64,000 bases of DNA from Gammaproteobacteria bacterium (lineage in GTDB: Bacteria > Pseudomonadota > Gammaproteobacteria > Pseudomonadales > Pseudohongiellaceae). The notes under the pieces are model-generated. The model was not told the DNA's origin. It searched no databases and was given only the letters and a program-made list of their open reading frames with translations. The stretch covers positions 1 to 64,000 of the forward strand of contig JAQWPL010000007.1 of assembly GCA_029245395.1 (NCBI GenBank), given 5' to 3'. The position numbers were made by a program, and so were the translations under genes. Positions 16,637-26,707 of this stretch are shown in pieces (positions within the stretch are counted from its first letter, which is position 1; the number at the start of each line of letters is the position of its first letter).

Positions 16637-18700
16637 ATGCCGGCTGAAAATTCCAGCGCCACCGGTAGTGAGCCCGTGTCAGCTAATAATAAAAGCAAGA
16701 AAGACAGTAGACCAACTAGCAGGAAAGAGTGCGCCAACGCCATCAGGGCGCTGAGCATGGATGCAGTCCAAAAAGCCGCTTCAGGTCATCCGGGTGCTCC
16801 TATGGGCATGGCGGATATTGCTGAAGTGTTGTGGAATGACTACCTGCAGCACAATCCAACCAATCCAAACTGGATCAACCGTGACCGTTTTGTGTTATCC
16901 AATGGCCATGGATCCATGCTGATTTATTCCCTGCTACATCTGACAGGGTATGACCTGCCCATGGAAGAGCTGCAAAAATTCCGGCAACTACACTCAAAAA
17001 CACCCGGCCATCCGGAATATGGTTATACCCCTGGCGTTGAAACGACCACTGGCCCATTGGGTCAGGGTCTGGCTAATGGCGTCGGTATGGCAATTGCCGA
17101 GCGTACTCTGGCAGCTCAGTTCAACCAGGAAGGTTTTCCGGTAATCGATCACCATACCTATGTCTTTGCCGGTGACGGCTGCCTGATGGAGGGGGTTTCC
17201 CATGAAGTGTGTTCTCTGGCCGGTACACTGGGGCTAGGAAAGCTGATACTTTTTTACGATGACAATGGCATATCCATTGATGGTGAAGTCCAGGAGTGGT
17301 TTGCTGATGATACGCAGCAGCGCTTCCAGGCCTATCACTGGCAAACCTTGCAAGCGGACGGACATAATCCTGACGAAATCATCGCTGCCATCGACGCCGC
17401 CAAAGCCAATACGAAACAGCCCACACTGATTATCTGCAAAACCCAGATTGGATATGGCTCTCCCAACAAGGCTGGAACGGCAGCTACACACGGAGCGCCT
17501 TTGGGTGAAGAGGAAGTTCAGGCTACTCGGGATGCCCTCGGCTGGGCACATCCGCCGTTTGAAATTCCTGATGAAATTTACCAAAGCTGGGAATCTCGTG
17601 AAAAAGGCTATGCTGTTGAAACAACCTGGAAAGAGCTATTTATCCGCTACGAAGAGGAATATCCCGTGCAGGCTATGGAGTTGGTCCGGCGGGTCCGGGG
17701 CGAATTCCATGGTGAATTTGAATCCTATGCCGATACCTATATTGCACAGTGCAACGAAAAAGGTGAAGCAATTGCCACCCGTAAAGCTTCGCAAAATGCC
17801 ATTGCCGCATTCGGTGAATTCCTGCCTGAGCTCATTGGTGGCTCTGCAGACCTGACCGGCTCCAACCTGACCAAATGGGATGGCAGTAAAGCAATTAGCG
17901 AAATGGCGAAGGGCAACTATATTTACTATGGCGTGCGTGAATTCGGCATGGCGGCTATTAACAATGGGATCGCCCTGCATGGCGGGTTTATTCCTTACAG
18001 CGGCACCTTCCTGATCTTCATGGAATATGCCCGAAATGCCGTGCGCATGGCGGCACTGATGCAGCAGCAAAGCATTTTTGTGTTTACTCACGATTCTATC
18101 GGGCAAGGTGAAGATGGCCCCACCCACCAAGCCGTTGAGCAGGTTTGCTCGCTGCGTGTGACCCCGAATATGTCGGTGTGGCGACCTGCTGATGCGGTAG
18201 AAACTGCCGTTGCCTGGAAAATGGCGCTACAGAATAAGACTGGACCAACTTCACTGGTATTGACCCGCCAGGGTGTACCTCATCTTGAGAGAACGCCTGA
18301 GCAGATTGAAAATATCGAAAAGGGTGGGTACATCCTGATTGATAGTGACGGCGAGCCAGAAGTAATTGTGATTGCCACTGGCTCAGAAGTCGGCATTAGC
18401 CTGGAAGCGGTGAAGATATTGCTGGCAGAAGGCAAAGCTGTGCGCCTGGTCTCCATGTCTTCAACTGATGTGTTTGATGCTCAGGATGAGGACTATAGAG
18501 AATCTGTCTTGCCTTCAGGGGTTAGAAATCGACTGGCTGTGGAAGCGGCGCAAGTGGATTACTGGCGCAAATATGTGGGACTCGATGGCAAAGTACAAGG
18601 CATGACAACTTTCGGTGAATCTGCACCGGGCAAAGTTGTCATGGAACACTTTGGCTTTACTGTAGAGAATATCGCCGAGCAAATCAGAAGCTTCTATTAA
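16637..18700 (+). CDS. tkt: Transketolase
   Basis: The ATG at 16637 has AGGAG seven bases upstream; an in-frame TTG at 16616 is less likely. The roughly 687-residue protein has a short extra Ser/Lys-rich N-terminus, then [20 protein letters not shown], the thiamine diphosphate site ([18 protein letters not shown] with downstream DDN), and the pyrimidine domain ending [14 protein letters not shown]. It moves two-carbon units between sugar phosphates in the non-oxidative pentose phosphate pathway. It heads the tkt-pgk-fba set on the plus strand. In many gammaproteobacteria an erythrose-4-phosphate or glyceraldehyde-3-phosphate dehydrogenase gene lies between tkt and pgk; it is absent here. Confidence 0.97.
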   Translation: MPAENSSATGSEPVSANNKSKKDSRPTSRKECANAIRALSMDAVQKAASGHPGAPMGMADIAEVLWNDYLQHNPTNPNWINRDRFVLSNGHGSMLIYSLLHLTGYDLPMEELQKFRQLHSKTPGHPEYGYTPGVETTTGPLGQGLANGVGMAIAERTLAAQFNQEGFPVIDHHTYVFAGDGCLMEGVSHEVCSLAGTLGLGKLILFYDDNGISIDGEVQEWFADDTQQRFQAYHWQTLQADGHNPDEIIAAIDAAKANTKQPTLIICKTQIGYGSPNKAGTAATHGAPLGEEEVQATRDALGWAHPPFEIPDEIYQSWESREKGYAVETTWKELFIRYEEEYPVQAMELVRRVRGEFHGEFESYADTYIAQCNEKGEAIATRKASQNAIAAFGEFLPELIGGSADLTGSNLTKWDGSKAISEMAKGNYIYYGVREFGMAAINNGIALHGGFIPYSGTFLIFMEYARNAVRMAALMQQQSIFVFTHDSIGQGEDGPTHQAVEQVCSLRVTPNMSVWRPADAVETAVAWKMALQNKTGPTSLVLTRQGVPHLERTPEQIENIEKGGYILIDSDGEPEVIVIATGSEVGISLEAVKILLAEGKAVRLVSMSSTDVFDAQDEDYRESVLPSGVRNRLAVEAAQVDYWRKYVGLDGKVQGMTTFGESAPGKVVMEHFGFTVENIAEQIRSFY

Positions 18701-18773
18701 TAGTTAATAGCTAAAAGTGAATAGCCAGCATTCTATTGGTTATCCGAATCAATTCTCATAGACAGCAGTTACC

Positions 18774-19952
18774 ATGGCAATTTGTAGTGTTAAAGATTAC
18801 TCCCTGAAAGACCAACGTGTGCTAATCCGGGAAGATCTGAATGTCCCGGTCAAGGACGGGAAGGTCACCAACAATACTCGTATTACTGCTGCTTTACCGA
18901 CTATCGAATATGCACTGAAAGAAGGCGCCAGGGTCATCCTGATGTCTCATCTGGGTCGCCCGGAAGAGGGCGTCCCCATTAGTGATCAGTCTGAATTTTC
19001 CATGCAACCAGTTGCTGACAGACTGGGCGAATTATTGGGTCAGTCTGTCGAAATAATGTCTCCTGAGTTCTCCGCCGAAAACTCCCATGCTCTGCCACCT
19101 GGTTCCTGCGTGCTGCTGGAAAATGTCAGGATAAACGTGGGGGAAAAGAATGATGATGAATCCTTGTCACGCCACTATGCCAGCCTGTGTGATATTTTTG
19201 TGATGGATGCTTTTGGCACAGCTCATCGTGCCCAGGCAAGTACACACGGAGTGGCCAGGTACGCTGATAAAGCTTGCGGTGGGCCTTTACTCTTGGCGGA
19301 ACTGGATGCTCTGGAAAAAGCGCTCTCAAATCCTGAACGTCCAATGCTTGCTATCGTCGGGGGCGCTAAGGTCTCCAGTAAACTGGAAGTCCTGAAAACC
19401 CTGGCAGATAAAGTGGACCAGCTAATTGTTGGCGGTGGTATTGCCAACACCTTTCTTGCTGCTGCTGGATATCCGATCGGCAAGTCTTTGATTGAAGCAG
19501 ATTTGGTACCCACCGCAAAAGCATTGATGGAAACAACCGAAATTCCCCTCCCGGTCGATGTCATGGTGGCAAAAGAATTTACTGAAAATGCGCAGGCCAC
19601 TTTGAAAGCTATTGATGAAGTCTCCGAGGACGACATGATTCTGGATATAGGCCCAGACACTTGCCGCCAGTTTGCCGAGATTATTTCCGGGATGAAAACA
19701 ATTCTCTGGAACGGGCCAGTAGGCGTGTTTGAATTTGCAAATTTTGAAAAGGGAACTGAAACTGTTGCCAGAGCCAATGCTGCAGTTCAGGCTTTTACTA
19801 TCGCTGGTGGCGGAGAAACTATTGCGGCAATCGACAAATACGGTGTTAGCGATGAGATATCCTACATTTCGACTGGCGGGGGTGCGTTTTTGGAATTTGT
19901 GCAAGGGAAGACTTTGCCTGCGGTTGCAATATTAGAAGAGCGGGGGAAATAG
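18774..19952 (+). CDS. pgk: Phosphoglycerate kinase
   Basis: The 392-residue enzyme interconverts 1,3-bisphosphoglycerate and 3-phosphoglycerate with ADP/ATP. Typical blocks are [19 protein letters not shown] at the N-terminus, [44 protein letters not shown] and the C-terminal nucleotide-binding [13 protein letters not shown]. It lies 73 bases after tkt and 91 before fba. Both gaps contain short degenerate A/T-rich repeats rather than terminators, so transcription of the three genes together is plausible. Confidence 0.98.
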   Translation: MAICSVKDYSLKDQRVLIREDLNVPVKDGKVTNNTRITAALPTIEYALKEGARVILMSHLGRPEEGVPISDQSEFSMQPVADRLGELLGQSVEIMSPEFSAENSHALPPGSCVLLENVRINVGEKNDDESLSRHYASLCDIFVMDAFGTAHRAQASTHGVARYADKACGGPLLLAELDALEKALSNPERPMLAIVGGAKVSSKLEVLKTLADKVDQLIVGGGIANTFLAAAGYPIGKSLIEADLVPTAKALMETTEIPLPVDVMVAKEFTENAQATLKAIDEVSEDDMILDIGPDTCRQFAEIISGMKTILWNGPVGVFEFANFEKGTETVARANAAVQAFTIAGGGETIAAIDKYGVSDEISYISTGGGAFLEFVQGKTLPAVAILEERGK

Positions 19953-20043
19953 CTACCAGAAGCCAGTTGCAAGTAATGAGTAATAAGTTAAAAATCAGTT
20001 TCAAGAAATCAAGATAAAAGTTAAAAGTTAAAAGGAAAAGAAA

Positions 20044-21111
20044 ATGGCGTTAATGAGCTTAAGACAATTGCTGGATCATGCAGCTGAACACAGTTACGGC
20101 GTGCCGGCATTCAATGTCAATAACCTGGAACAGATTCGGGCCATCATGGAAGGGGCGGATGAAGTTAATAGTCCGGTCATTCTGCAGGCCTCTGCGGGTG
20201 CTCGCAAATACGCCGGCTCTAATTTTCTCAAGCATTTGATCGAGGCCGCCATCGAGGAATTTCCTCACATACCTATTGTTATGCATCAGGATCACGGTGT
20301 ATCGCCTGCTGTTTGCCAGCGCTCAATCCAGTTAGGGTTTTCATCTGTGATGATGGACGGGTCACTTGGTGAAGACGGCAAAACGCCCAAGGATTTTGAA
20401 TACAACGTCAGTGTCACCCAGCGTGCGGTAGACATGGCCCACGCCTGTGGCGTCTCTGTGGAAGGGGAACTCGGCTGCCTTGGTTCTCTGGAATCCGGTA
20501 TGGCTGGTGAGGAAGATGGTCACGGGGCTGAAGGACAGCTGACCATGGATCAACTGCTGACCGACCCGGATGAAGCGGTTCAATTCGTGGAGGCTACTCA
20601 GGTGGATGCCCTGGCCATTGCTTGTGGAACCAGCCATGGCGCCTATAAATTCAGCCGTCCACCCACTGGCGATATTCTGGCCATGGACACCATCAGAGAA
20701 ATTCACAAGCGACTACCCAATACTCATCTTGTTATGCATGGGTCGTCTTCTGTTCCACAGGAATGGCTGGCAATCATTAATGAATTCGGTGGCGAAATTC
20801 CTGAAACCTATGGTGTGCCGGTTGAGGAAATTCAGGAAGGGATTCGCAATGGTGTGCGCAAGGTAAATATTGATACCGATCTGCGCCTGGCGTCCACTGG
20901 AGCTGCGCGTAAATTCTTGGCTGAAAACAAGTCCGAGTTCGATCCCCGTAAATTTTTGATACCTACTATTACTGCCATGAAAGACATTGTCACGGCGAGA
21001 CTTGAAGCCTTTGGCACAGCCGGTCAGGCATCAAAAATCGGAAAAATCTATAACCTGGAAGAAATGTCGGCCCGTTATACGGGCGGAGATTACAAAGCTC
21101 AGGCCCATTAA
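20044..21111 (+). CDS. fba: Class II fructose-bisphosphate aldolase
   Basis: The 355-residue enzyme is the long class IIB form (Calvin-cycle subtype) that uses a divalent metal to split or form fructose-1,6-bisphosphate. Metal ligands are seen in VMHQDHG (His), [23 protein letters not shown] and [10 protein letters not shown]. Substrate-binding NIDTDLRLA follows. AAAAGG lies just upstream of the start. It closes the tkt-pgk-fba group of central carbon genes. Confidence 0.96.
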   Translation: MALMSLRQLLDHAAEHSYGVPAFNVNNLEQIRAIMEGADEVNSPVILQASAGARKYAGSNFLKHLIEAAIEEFPHIPIVMHQDHGVSPAVCQRSIQLGFSSVMMDGSLGEDGKTPKDFEYNVSVTQRAVDMAHACGVSVEGELGCLGSLESGMAGEEDGHGAEGQLTMDQLLTDPDEAVQFVEATQVDALAIACGTSHGAYKFSRPPTGDILAMDTIREIHKRLPNTHLVMHGSSSVPQEWLAIINEFGGEIPETYGVPVEEIQEGIRNGVRKVNIDTDLRLASTGAARKFLAENKSEFDPRKFLIPTITAMKDIVTARLEAFGTAGQASKIGKIYNLEEMSARYTGGDYKAQAH

Positions 21112-21181
21112 GAATCAGTACGATCATTAGCTACTCACACCATTGTTGAGTAATGCTGTTTCCAGGAAACAGGCGTAATGG

Positions 21182-22042
21182 TTGGATCTGGTTTCCAGCC
21201 AACAGGAATATAGTTTGAATTCAGCACCGGAACAATCCGAAAAGATCAATCATTTTTACCGTTGGATCAGGAGTTACCTGGCTGATCTGTCGCGGGCGAA
21301 AGAGGGTGATTTAAGCCACGCCATCAATTTTGGTTACTGGGAAGAGGGTTGTGCCAATCTGTTTGATGCCCAATTAGCCTTTTTCAACCTGATCGTGGAA
21401 TACCTTTCTCCCCTTAAAAAGGCTGACCATGGTGTGGAAGTGGGATGTGGTATTGGCGGTTATGCCATTCGCTTGCTGCAAACCTGTCCCGTAAAACTGA
21501 CTTGCTATGATCTGCTGGATGAACATCTGGCAATTACCCGGGAATATGCCAGGGAAATGGATGTGGAAGACAGGCTGAGTACTATTCAGGGTAACTCCAT
21601 GAACATGACCAGTATTGCCGATGACAGTCTGGATTTCATGTACTGCGTGGAATCGTCATTCCACTACGATGAAAAGCAGAAATTTTTCAATGAGGTCTGC
21701 CGGGTGTTAAAACCTGGTGCGACTTTTGTCTACGCGGACATTAGTTGCGAAGATGTTGCAAAGATTACCTTCAAGTCAGGTAATCATTTTTCGGGTCGTG
21801 ACGAGTTGGATGAGTGCATCATCAGCGCAGGTCTGAATATTATTGAACACAGGGATATTGGCGATCAGGTGTATGTGCCGCTGCAGCGTTATACTCAATA
21901 CTTCAATGATGAGTTATTACAGGAACCGGCCGGTACCGACAAGGCCAAGGTAGGTAAGTACTGGGATCTGGTGCTGAACAATTACACTAAACTTCACAAG
22001 CAAAACCTGATGGGTTACCAGGTGTACAAAATTCAGAAGTAA
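21182..22042 (+). CDS. Class I SAM-dependent methyltransferase
   Basis: The 286-residue protein has motif I GVEVGCGIGGYAIRLL, motif II-like LTCYDLLDEHL, and the post-III region RVLKPGATFVYADIS, similar to small-molecule methyltransferases such as those acting on sarcosine, tocopherol or phosphatidyl lipids. The frame has no ATG near its start; TTG 21182 is used, and AGGAAACAGG upstream would fit either this or an out-of-frame ATG at 21178 that soon stops. The true start is uncertain. It lies 70 bases after fba. The substrate is unknown. Confidence 0.75.
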   Translation: MDLVSSQQEYSLNSAPEQSEKINHFYRWIRSYLADLSRAKEGDLSHAINFGYWEEGCANLFDAQLAFFNLIVEYLSPLKKADHGVEVGCGIGGYAIRLLQTCPVKLTCYDLLDEHLAITREYAREMDVEDRLSTIQGNSMNMTSIADDSLDFMYCVESSFHYDEKQKFFNEVCRVLKPGATFVYADISCEDVAKITFKSGNHFSGRDELDECIISAGLNIIEHRDIGDQVYVPLQRYTQYFNDELLQEPAGTDKAKVGKYWDLVLNNYTKLHKQNLMGYQVYKIQK

Positions 22043-22078
22043 GTAATTCCCGCTTTTTTTATTCTGTTTTACAGTTGC

Positions 22079-22753
22079 TTATGTAGCCCTGATAGTCTCC
22101 ACACCAGAGGTTTTTCCCAGCAGTAGTACATCCGCCGGTCGTTGGGCAAACAAGCCATTGGTCACCACTCCCACCACCTGATTCAGATCGTTTTCAAGTT
22201 GTCTTGGATCCACAATACTCATGTTGTGGACGTCGATAATGATATTGCCGTTATCAGTGATGACGCCTTCACGATAAACAGGATCACCACCGAGTTTCAC
22301 GATCTGGCGGCCCACGTGGCTACGCGCCATAGGGATGACTTCTACTGGTAAGGGAAAGGCACCGAGTACATCTACCCATTTGCTTTCATCAGCAATGCAG
22401 ACAAATTCCCTGGCGACAGCTGCGATTATTTTTTCACGAGTCAGGGCGGCACCACCGCCTTTAATCAGTTGCAGATATTCATTGGTTTCATCTGCGCCAT
22501 CAATATAGACAGTAACTTCATCCACCGCGTTAAGTTCGTAGACTGGAATGCCATGGGATTTAAGGCGGCGGGCAGTTTCCTCAGAGCTGGCCACGGTGGC
22601 ATTGACCTTCTGTTTGTCCTTTGCCAGTTCCTCGATAAACAGGTTGGCGGTAGAGCCGGTACCAACACCAATGACAGAGTCTTCAGTGAGGTATTTACGG
22701 ATGTAATCAAAGGCGGCATTGGCGACTGCTTGCTTCAGTTCGTCCTGCGTCAT
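22079..22753 (-). CDS. rpiA: Ribose-5-phosphate isomerase A
   Basis: The 224-residue enzyme interconverts ribose-5-phosphate and ribulose-5-phosphate. Key blocks are [36 protein letters not shown] (catalytic Asp region), [15 protein letters not shown] (catalytic Glu/Lys region) and [11 protein letters not shown]. It complements the transketolase in the same neighbourhood but is encoded on the opposite strand, convergent with the methyltransferase. Confidence 0.97.
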   Translation of the reverse strand: MTQDELKQAVANAAFDYIRKYLTEDSVIGVGTGSTANLFIEELAKDKQKVNATVASSEETARRLKSHGIPVYELNAVDEVTVYIDGADETNEYLQLIKGGGAALTREKIIAAVAREFVCIADESKWVDVLGAFPLPVEVIPMARSHVGRQIVKLGGDPVYREGVITDNGNIIIDVHNMSIVDPRQLENDLNQVVGVVTNGLFAQRPADVLLLGKTSGVETIRAT

Positions 22754-22960
22754 ACGAGGGGGTCTCTTATTCTTATTATTAGGATGTGGAGGTTAAGTCT
22801 AGCCGAGGCAAGACCTTGTGGCGAGGTGCTTCCCGGCAAAAAGTCAGAATTAATTAGGGGTTGCATTGGAATAATAAAAACCTTATAGTTCAGCCGCTTG
22901 TGAAATATATCTAATATTCTTTATGAATATAATAGGCTAACCTATTGAAAAGGTATTGAT

Positions 22961-23053
22961 ATGAAAAAGAGTCCTGATCTAATGGTAGTGCTGTTGATTG
23001 TTTTCGGTGCTGGCATCCTGATTAGCACAGTAGCCCAGAGTGCCTTGTTGTAA
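22961..23053 (+). CDS. Small single-pass membrane protein, 30 residues
   Basis: A short frame, MKKSPDLMVVLLIVFGAG then ILISTVAQSALL, opens with ATG preceded by AAAAGG. It has a charged N-terminus and one hydrophobic helix. Similar tiny proteins starting MKKSPDL are encoded near rpiA in other gammaproteobacteria, to my recollection. Function unknown. Its short length makes the call tentative. Confidence 0.6.
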   Translation: MKKSPDLMVVLLIVFGAGILISTVAQSALL

Positions 23054-23077
23054 AACCTGGGTTCAACAATTCCTTGA

Positions 23078-23656
23078 TTAACTGGCTACGTAGACCTGCC
23101 GGCCGGTAATAATCCCCCCCAGAGGCACATCCCAGTCCGATGCCTCAAGTTTCTCTACCCTCTGACATTCATGGGCTAGTCCAATAAGGACGGGGCCTGC
23201 AGCAGGATTTCCCCTGGTAAAAGCAAAGCTTCTGTCATAGTAGCCTTTGCCCATTCCCAGCCGGTTGCCATTCAAGTCAAAGGCAACTAAAGGCATCAAA
23301 ACGGCCGTTAAATTTTCGGGTTCGATGGCTTTGGCGCAAATTTGGGGCTCCTGTAAGCCGAAAAAGTTGGTTACCAGTGGCATATCTGGCAAGTATTGCC
23401 GAAATTCAAGGGTGGTTGTGGGCTCGACAAGGACAGGTAAATAACAGGCTTTACCAGCATCAAGCAAGGCATTGAGCAGGTATCGCGTGCCAGCTTCACC
23501 GTCAGCATCCATGTACAGAGCTATATGACCTCCCAAAGTAAAATGCGTCTGGGTAAGTACGGTTTCTGCCAGCTGTTTTGCCGTGGTTTCCTGCTCACTG
23601 TCGGTCAAAGCACGACGCAGGCCTCGAACCTGATTTCTCAGCAGGTTTTTGTCCAT
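23078..23656 (-). CDS. fau: 5-formyltetrahydrofolate cyclo-ligase
   Basis: The ATG at 23656 is preferred to an upstream TTG. The roughly 192-residue enzyme (YgfA/Fau) converts 5-formyl-THF to 5,10-methenyl-THF with ATP. It begins MDKNLLRNQVRGLRRAL, has the substrate loop LPVLVEPTTTLEFR, and the signature MPLVAFDLNGNRLGMGKGYYDRSF in two blocks. As in E. coli, it lies directly downstream of the 6S RNA gene on the same strand and is often co-transcribed with it, linking the locus to stationary-phase physiology. Confidence 0.95.
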   Translation of the reverse strand: MDKNLLRNQVRGLRRALTDSEQETTAKQLAETVLTQTHFTLGGHIALYMDADGEAGTRYLLNALLDAGKACYLPVLVEPTTTLEFRQYLPDMPLVTNFFGLQEPQICAKAIEPENLTAVLMPLVAFDLNGNRLGMGKGYYDRSFAFTRGNPAAGPVLIGLAHECQRVEKLEASDWDVPLGGIITGRQVYVAS

Positions 23657-23767
23657 ATTGCTCTTTATATTTGATTCCAATTGATAGTAAGTACTAACTA
23701 AAATTCACAAGAATGCAGCTTGCTTAGCCTGGTGTTGACAGAAAGGTTCGTGAAACCTTTAAAAGAA

Positions 23768-23950
23768 AAGATCACTCCCCAAAATACCGCTGCCGAAATA
23801 GTCCTGAACCGAACGGTTCAGGTGGTGGCTCGTCCGACGTATTAGGCTTTCCGACAAGCGGACATGCACACAACGCCATTGGGCAAAACCTCCGGGTTTC
23901 GAATATCGGCTCAAGAACACATTCAACTGGCCAATACTCCAGGGAGTAGA
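23768..23950 (-). ncRNA. ssrS: 6S RNA
   Basis: Between zapA and fau on the minus strand lies a sequence with 6S RNA landmarks: the conserved GAGCCGATATT near the 5' part, a closing stem (ACTCCC with GGGAGT) and a 3' hairpin CCTGAACC...GGTTCAGG that matches the E. coli molecule's end region. The genomic position is the classical one. A TATAAT box at 23962-23957 places the 5' end near 23950; the ends are approximate. The RNA mimics an open promoter and binds sigma-70 RNA polymerase. Confidence 0.88.
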
Positions 23951-23956
23951 GAAAAG

Positions 23957-23962
23957 ATTATA
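23957..23962 (-). promoter_or_regulatory. -10 element of the 6S RNA promoter
   Basis: Minus-strand TATAAT lies about seven bases before the expected 6S RNA 5' end. No good -35 hexamer is seen at 16-18 bases. Confidence 0.6.
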
Positions 23963-24057
23963 TGCCAATAATCAGCGCAATGGATGTTTTTTCTTAAAGG
24001 AGAAAAACAGGAGTGAGAGGGCAGATCAGATCGTCTAAAAAGACTTATATTAAGGGA

Positions 24058-24372
24058 CTAAATTTCGATTTGTCGGCTGTTCTGCAGGGCCACTTCAACT
24101 TTTTCCTGCAGGGTCTGGATCTTGTCCACAAAGGAAGAGTCTGAATTTTCAGCATCCTGGCTTTGCTGAAGCAATTCATGGCAGATATTCAATGCGGCCA
24201 TAACAGCTACCTTCTCATAGCCAAGCGTGGTTCCGCGGGATTTGACCTTACTCATCTGCTTATCGAGGTATTTGGCAGATTTTCTGAGGGCTTCTTCTTC
24301 AGAGGGAGGGCAGCTGATCTGGTAGTCTCTGCCCAGGATAGAAATGTTGACTGTGTCTGCTTCTTCGGCCAT
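24058..24372 (-). CDS. zapA: Cell division protein ZapA
   Basis: The 104-residue protein has the ZapA N-terminal sheet domain (VNISILGRDYQISCPPSEE, then LRKSAKYLDKQM) and a C-terminal coiled coil ending in TLQEKVEVALQNSRQIEI. It bundles FtsZ filaments at the division ring. It is followed by 6S RNA and preceded, 15 bases upstream, by the ZapB-like gene, an arrangement conserved in gammaproteobacteria. Confidence 0.93.
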   Translation of the reverse strand: MAEEADTVNISILGRDYQISCPPSEEEALRKSAKYLDKQMSKVKSRGTTLGYEKVAVMAALNICHELLQQSQDAENSDSSFVDKIQTLQEKVEVALQNSRQIEI

Positions 24373-24387
24373 TGAGATACTAAACTA

Positions 24388-24594
24388 TTAAACCTGTTCC
24401 AATGTTTTCAGACGTTGTAAAACTTTTTCCAAACGAGTGCGTGCCAACTGGTTTTTATCAGTGAGAGATTTAAGCTCATTTTCCCAGTTATGTTTGTCAT
24501 CCCTGAGTATCTGATTCTCTTTTTTCATGCTGTCGCAAAGTTGAATCAAATCATCAACTTTGTCTTCTAACGTATTGAAACTAGTATCACTCAT
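24388..24594 (-). CDS. TIGR02449-type coiled-coil protein (ZapB-like)
   Basis: The 68-residue protein is one continuous coiled coil (LEDKVDDLIQLCDSMKKENQ onward, rich in Leu, Glu and Lys heptads). Small proteins of the TIGR02449 family regularly precede zapA outside the Enterobacteria and are thought to act as ZapB counterparts in organising the division ring. The 15-base gap to zapA supports co-transcription. Function is inferred from family and position. Confidence 0.8.
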   Translation of the reverse strand: MSDTSFNTLEDKVDDLIQLCDSMKKENQILRDDKHNWENELKSLTDKNQLARTRLEKVLQRLKTLEQV

Positions 24595-24770
24595 TGGTCA
24601 TATTTTCCCTGAAAACTGACGGCAAGTCACTATAATGCCACCTCTGGACAGGGTCAACTCATGATTTCTGCCAAAGACCCGGAATCTGCTGGCAGCTCCT
24701 CACATCTTTCATGGTAAATGCTATTATTGCCGCCCACAGAGCAATGAATTCTGCACTATCTGGAGAACGC

Positions 24771-25346
24771 ATGGCAGCCAATTATTCGATGACAGCAGAG
24801 CTGTTGGCTTCCCATGGCATCAGGCCGACAGTGGCCGAGATACACGGAGTGCTATGCGGGCAAATCTGTACCGGAGATGCCCCTTTTGACCCTGAACTTT
24901 GCATTGATATATTAGATATTCAGAGCGATATAGAAGAAGTGATTACTAACTTTATGAAAATGCTGGCAGAGGATATCACCACCCAGCTTCAGGCTCTGGA
25001 TTATGCCTTTCACCCCTTATTACCAGACGATGAAGCCCCCCTGGCGGTCCGGCTGGTAGCATTAGCAAGTTGGTGTGACAGCTTTAATATCGGCTTTGCT
25101 GGTGCCTGGGTAAAAGATGATGCCGCCATGGCGCAGGAAACACGCGAAGTGCTTCAGGATTTTTCCCGCATAGCGCTGGTAAACAGGGATGACGAGGATC
25201 TCACTGAAAGTGAAAATGAATTGAATTACATCGAAGTGGTCGAATATGCCAGGATGGCGGCGATTACGGTATACACTCAAAACACAGATTACACGCCAGA
25301 ACCGGATCATGATGATGGGCTACCAGCCGAACATGATATCCACTGA
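24771..25346 (+). CDS. ygfB: UPF0149/YgfB family protein
   Basis: ATG 24771 is chosen because GGAGA precedes it; an in-frame ATG at 24711 lacks a binding site. The product has the YgfB core: ELLASHGIRPTVAEIHGVLC, a helical body, LVALASWCDSFNIGFAGAW and an acidic C-terminus. In Pseudomonas, YgfB has been reported to repress AlpA-dependent cell lysis and beta-lactamase expression, but whether that applies here is unknown. It starts the conserved ygfB-pepP-ubiH operon and diverges from the ZapB-like gene. Confidence 0.85.
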   Translation: MAANYSMTAELLASHGIRPTVAEIHGVLCGQICTGDAPFDPELCIDILDIQSDIEEVITNFMKMLAEDITTQLQALDYAFHPLLPDDEAPLAVRLVALASWCDSFNIGFAGAWVKDDAAMAQETREVLQDFSRIALVNRDDEDLTESENELNYIEVVEYARMAAITVYTQNTDYTPEPDHDDGLPAEHDIH

Positions 25347-25381
25347 TTTATTTTCAACCCTAACCGGAAACAGAAGCATCA

Positions 25382-26707
25382 ATGCCTCAACCACGAATTA
25401 AAAAAACCGAGTATAAAAAACGCCGCCGCGAATTGATGGCCCATATGGAGCCAAATTCCATTGCTGTCATCTCTTCGGCCGATGAGATATTGCGCAATGG
25501 CGATTCCCATTATGCCTTTCGACAGAACAGCGACCTGTATTACCTGACTGGCTTCACAGAAGCCCAGAGTTGCCTGGTACTGATCCCCGGGCGCAAACAG
25601 GGCGAGTGCCTGTTGTTTTGTCAGGAAAAGGATTTGGTTAAAGAGTTATGGAACGGACGTCTGATGGGTCCAGAGCAGGCCGTGGAAACCCTGGGCCTTG
25701 ATGATGCTTTTCCAATTTCTGATATTGACGACATCCTTCCTGGCCTGATCGAAGGTCGTGAGCGGGTTTACTACGCCATGGGTCGGGATGAGCAGTTTGA
25801 CCACAAGGTTATGGAATGGGTAAAGGTCATTCGCAACAAAGTACGCAGTGGCGTGCATTCTCCCGGTGAATTCCTCGTGCTCGACCATTTACTGCATGAG
25901 ATGAGGCTGGTGAAATCAAGTAACGAACTGAAGGTGATGCGCGAGTCCGGGCAAGTCGCCGTACGCGCTCACAAACGTGCGATGCAAGTGTGTAAACCGG
26001 GCATGTATGAGTATGAGCTGGAAGCGGAATACCTGTATGAATTCGCCCGCTCTGGATGCCGTGAACCTGCCTACAGTTCCATTGTCGCCAGTGGTGAAAA
26101 TGCCTGCATTTTGCATTACAACGAGAATAATATGCAGATGAAAAAGGGTGACCTGGTACTGATCGATGCTGGTTGTGAATATCAATATTACGCCTCAGAT
26201 ATAACCCGCACTTTTCCTGTTGACGGCAAATTCAGTAAGGAACAAAAGGCCATCTACGAGTTGGTTCTTAAAGCCCAGGTGGAAGCCATCAAAGTGGTCA
26301 AACCCGGTAATCACTGGGACGACCCGCACAAGGTAACAGTCAAAGTCATTACTGAAGGCCTGGTGAAACTGGGTCTGCTTAAAGGCAAAGTCGATACCCT
26401 CATCAAGAAAGGCGCTTATCGGGATTTCTACATGCACCGTGCCGGACACTGGATAGGAATGGATGTGCATGATGTTGGCGACTACAAGATAGATGGCAAG
26501 TGGCGCCTGCTGGAGTCCGGCATGGTTATGACAGTAGAGCCCGGTATCTACATCGCGCCAGGCAATAAGAAAGTCGACAAGAAATGGCGCGGAATCGGCG
26601 TACGTATCGAAGATGATGTCGCCGTCACAGAAGACGGCCATGACGTTCTGACTGATGGTCTGCCCAAAACTGTCAAGGATATCGAAGAATTTATGGCGGC
26701 AGCCTGA
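25382..26707 (+). CDS. pepP: Xaa-Pro aminopeptidase (aminopeptidase P II)
   Basis: The 441-residue metallopeptidase removes N-terminal residues followed by proline. The creatinase-like N-terminal domain (about 1-170) precedes the pita-bread domain, with dimetal ligands in LIDAGCEYQYYASDITRTFP (two Asp), HRAGHWIGMDVHDVG (His), TVEPGIYI (Glu) and GVRIEDDV (Glu). Its stop codon shares one base with the ubiH start (TGATG), showing translational coupling. Confidence 0.96.
   Translation: MPQPRIKKTEYKKRRRELMAHMEPNSIAVISSADEILRNGDSHYAFRQNSDLYYLTGFTEAQSCLVLIPGRKQGECLLFCQEKDLVKELWNGRLMGPEQAVETLGLDDAFPISDIDDILPGLIEGRERVYYAMGRDEQFDHKVMEWVKVIRNKVRSGVHSPGEFLVLDHLLHEMRLVKSSNELKVMRESGQVAVRAHKRAMQVCKPGMYEYELEAEYLYEFARSGCREPAYSSIVASGENACILHYNENNMQMKKGDLVLIDAGCEYQYYASDITRTFPVDGKFSKEQKAIYELVLKAQVEAIKVVKPGNHWDDPHKVTVKVITEGLVKLGLLKGKVDTLIKKGAYRDFYMHRAGHWIGMDVHDVGDYKIDGKWRLLESGMVMTVEPGIYIAPGNKKVDKKWRGIGVRIEDDVAVTEDGHDVLTDGLPKTVKDIEEFMAAA

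Noticed and set aside
23742-23760. AAAGGTT/AACCTTT hairpin as a terminator of 6S RNA
   Set aside because: No T run follows on the minus strand, so an intrinsic terminator cannot be claimed.
23759-23968. Minus-strand frame over the 6S RNA
   Set aside because: It coincides with the 6S RNA and has no protein-like features.
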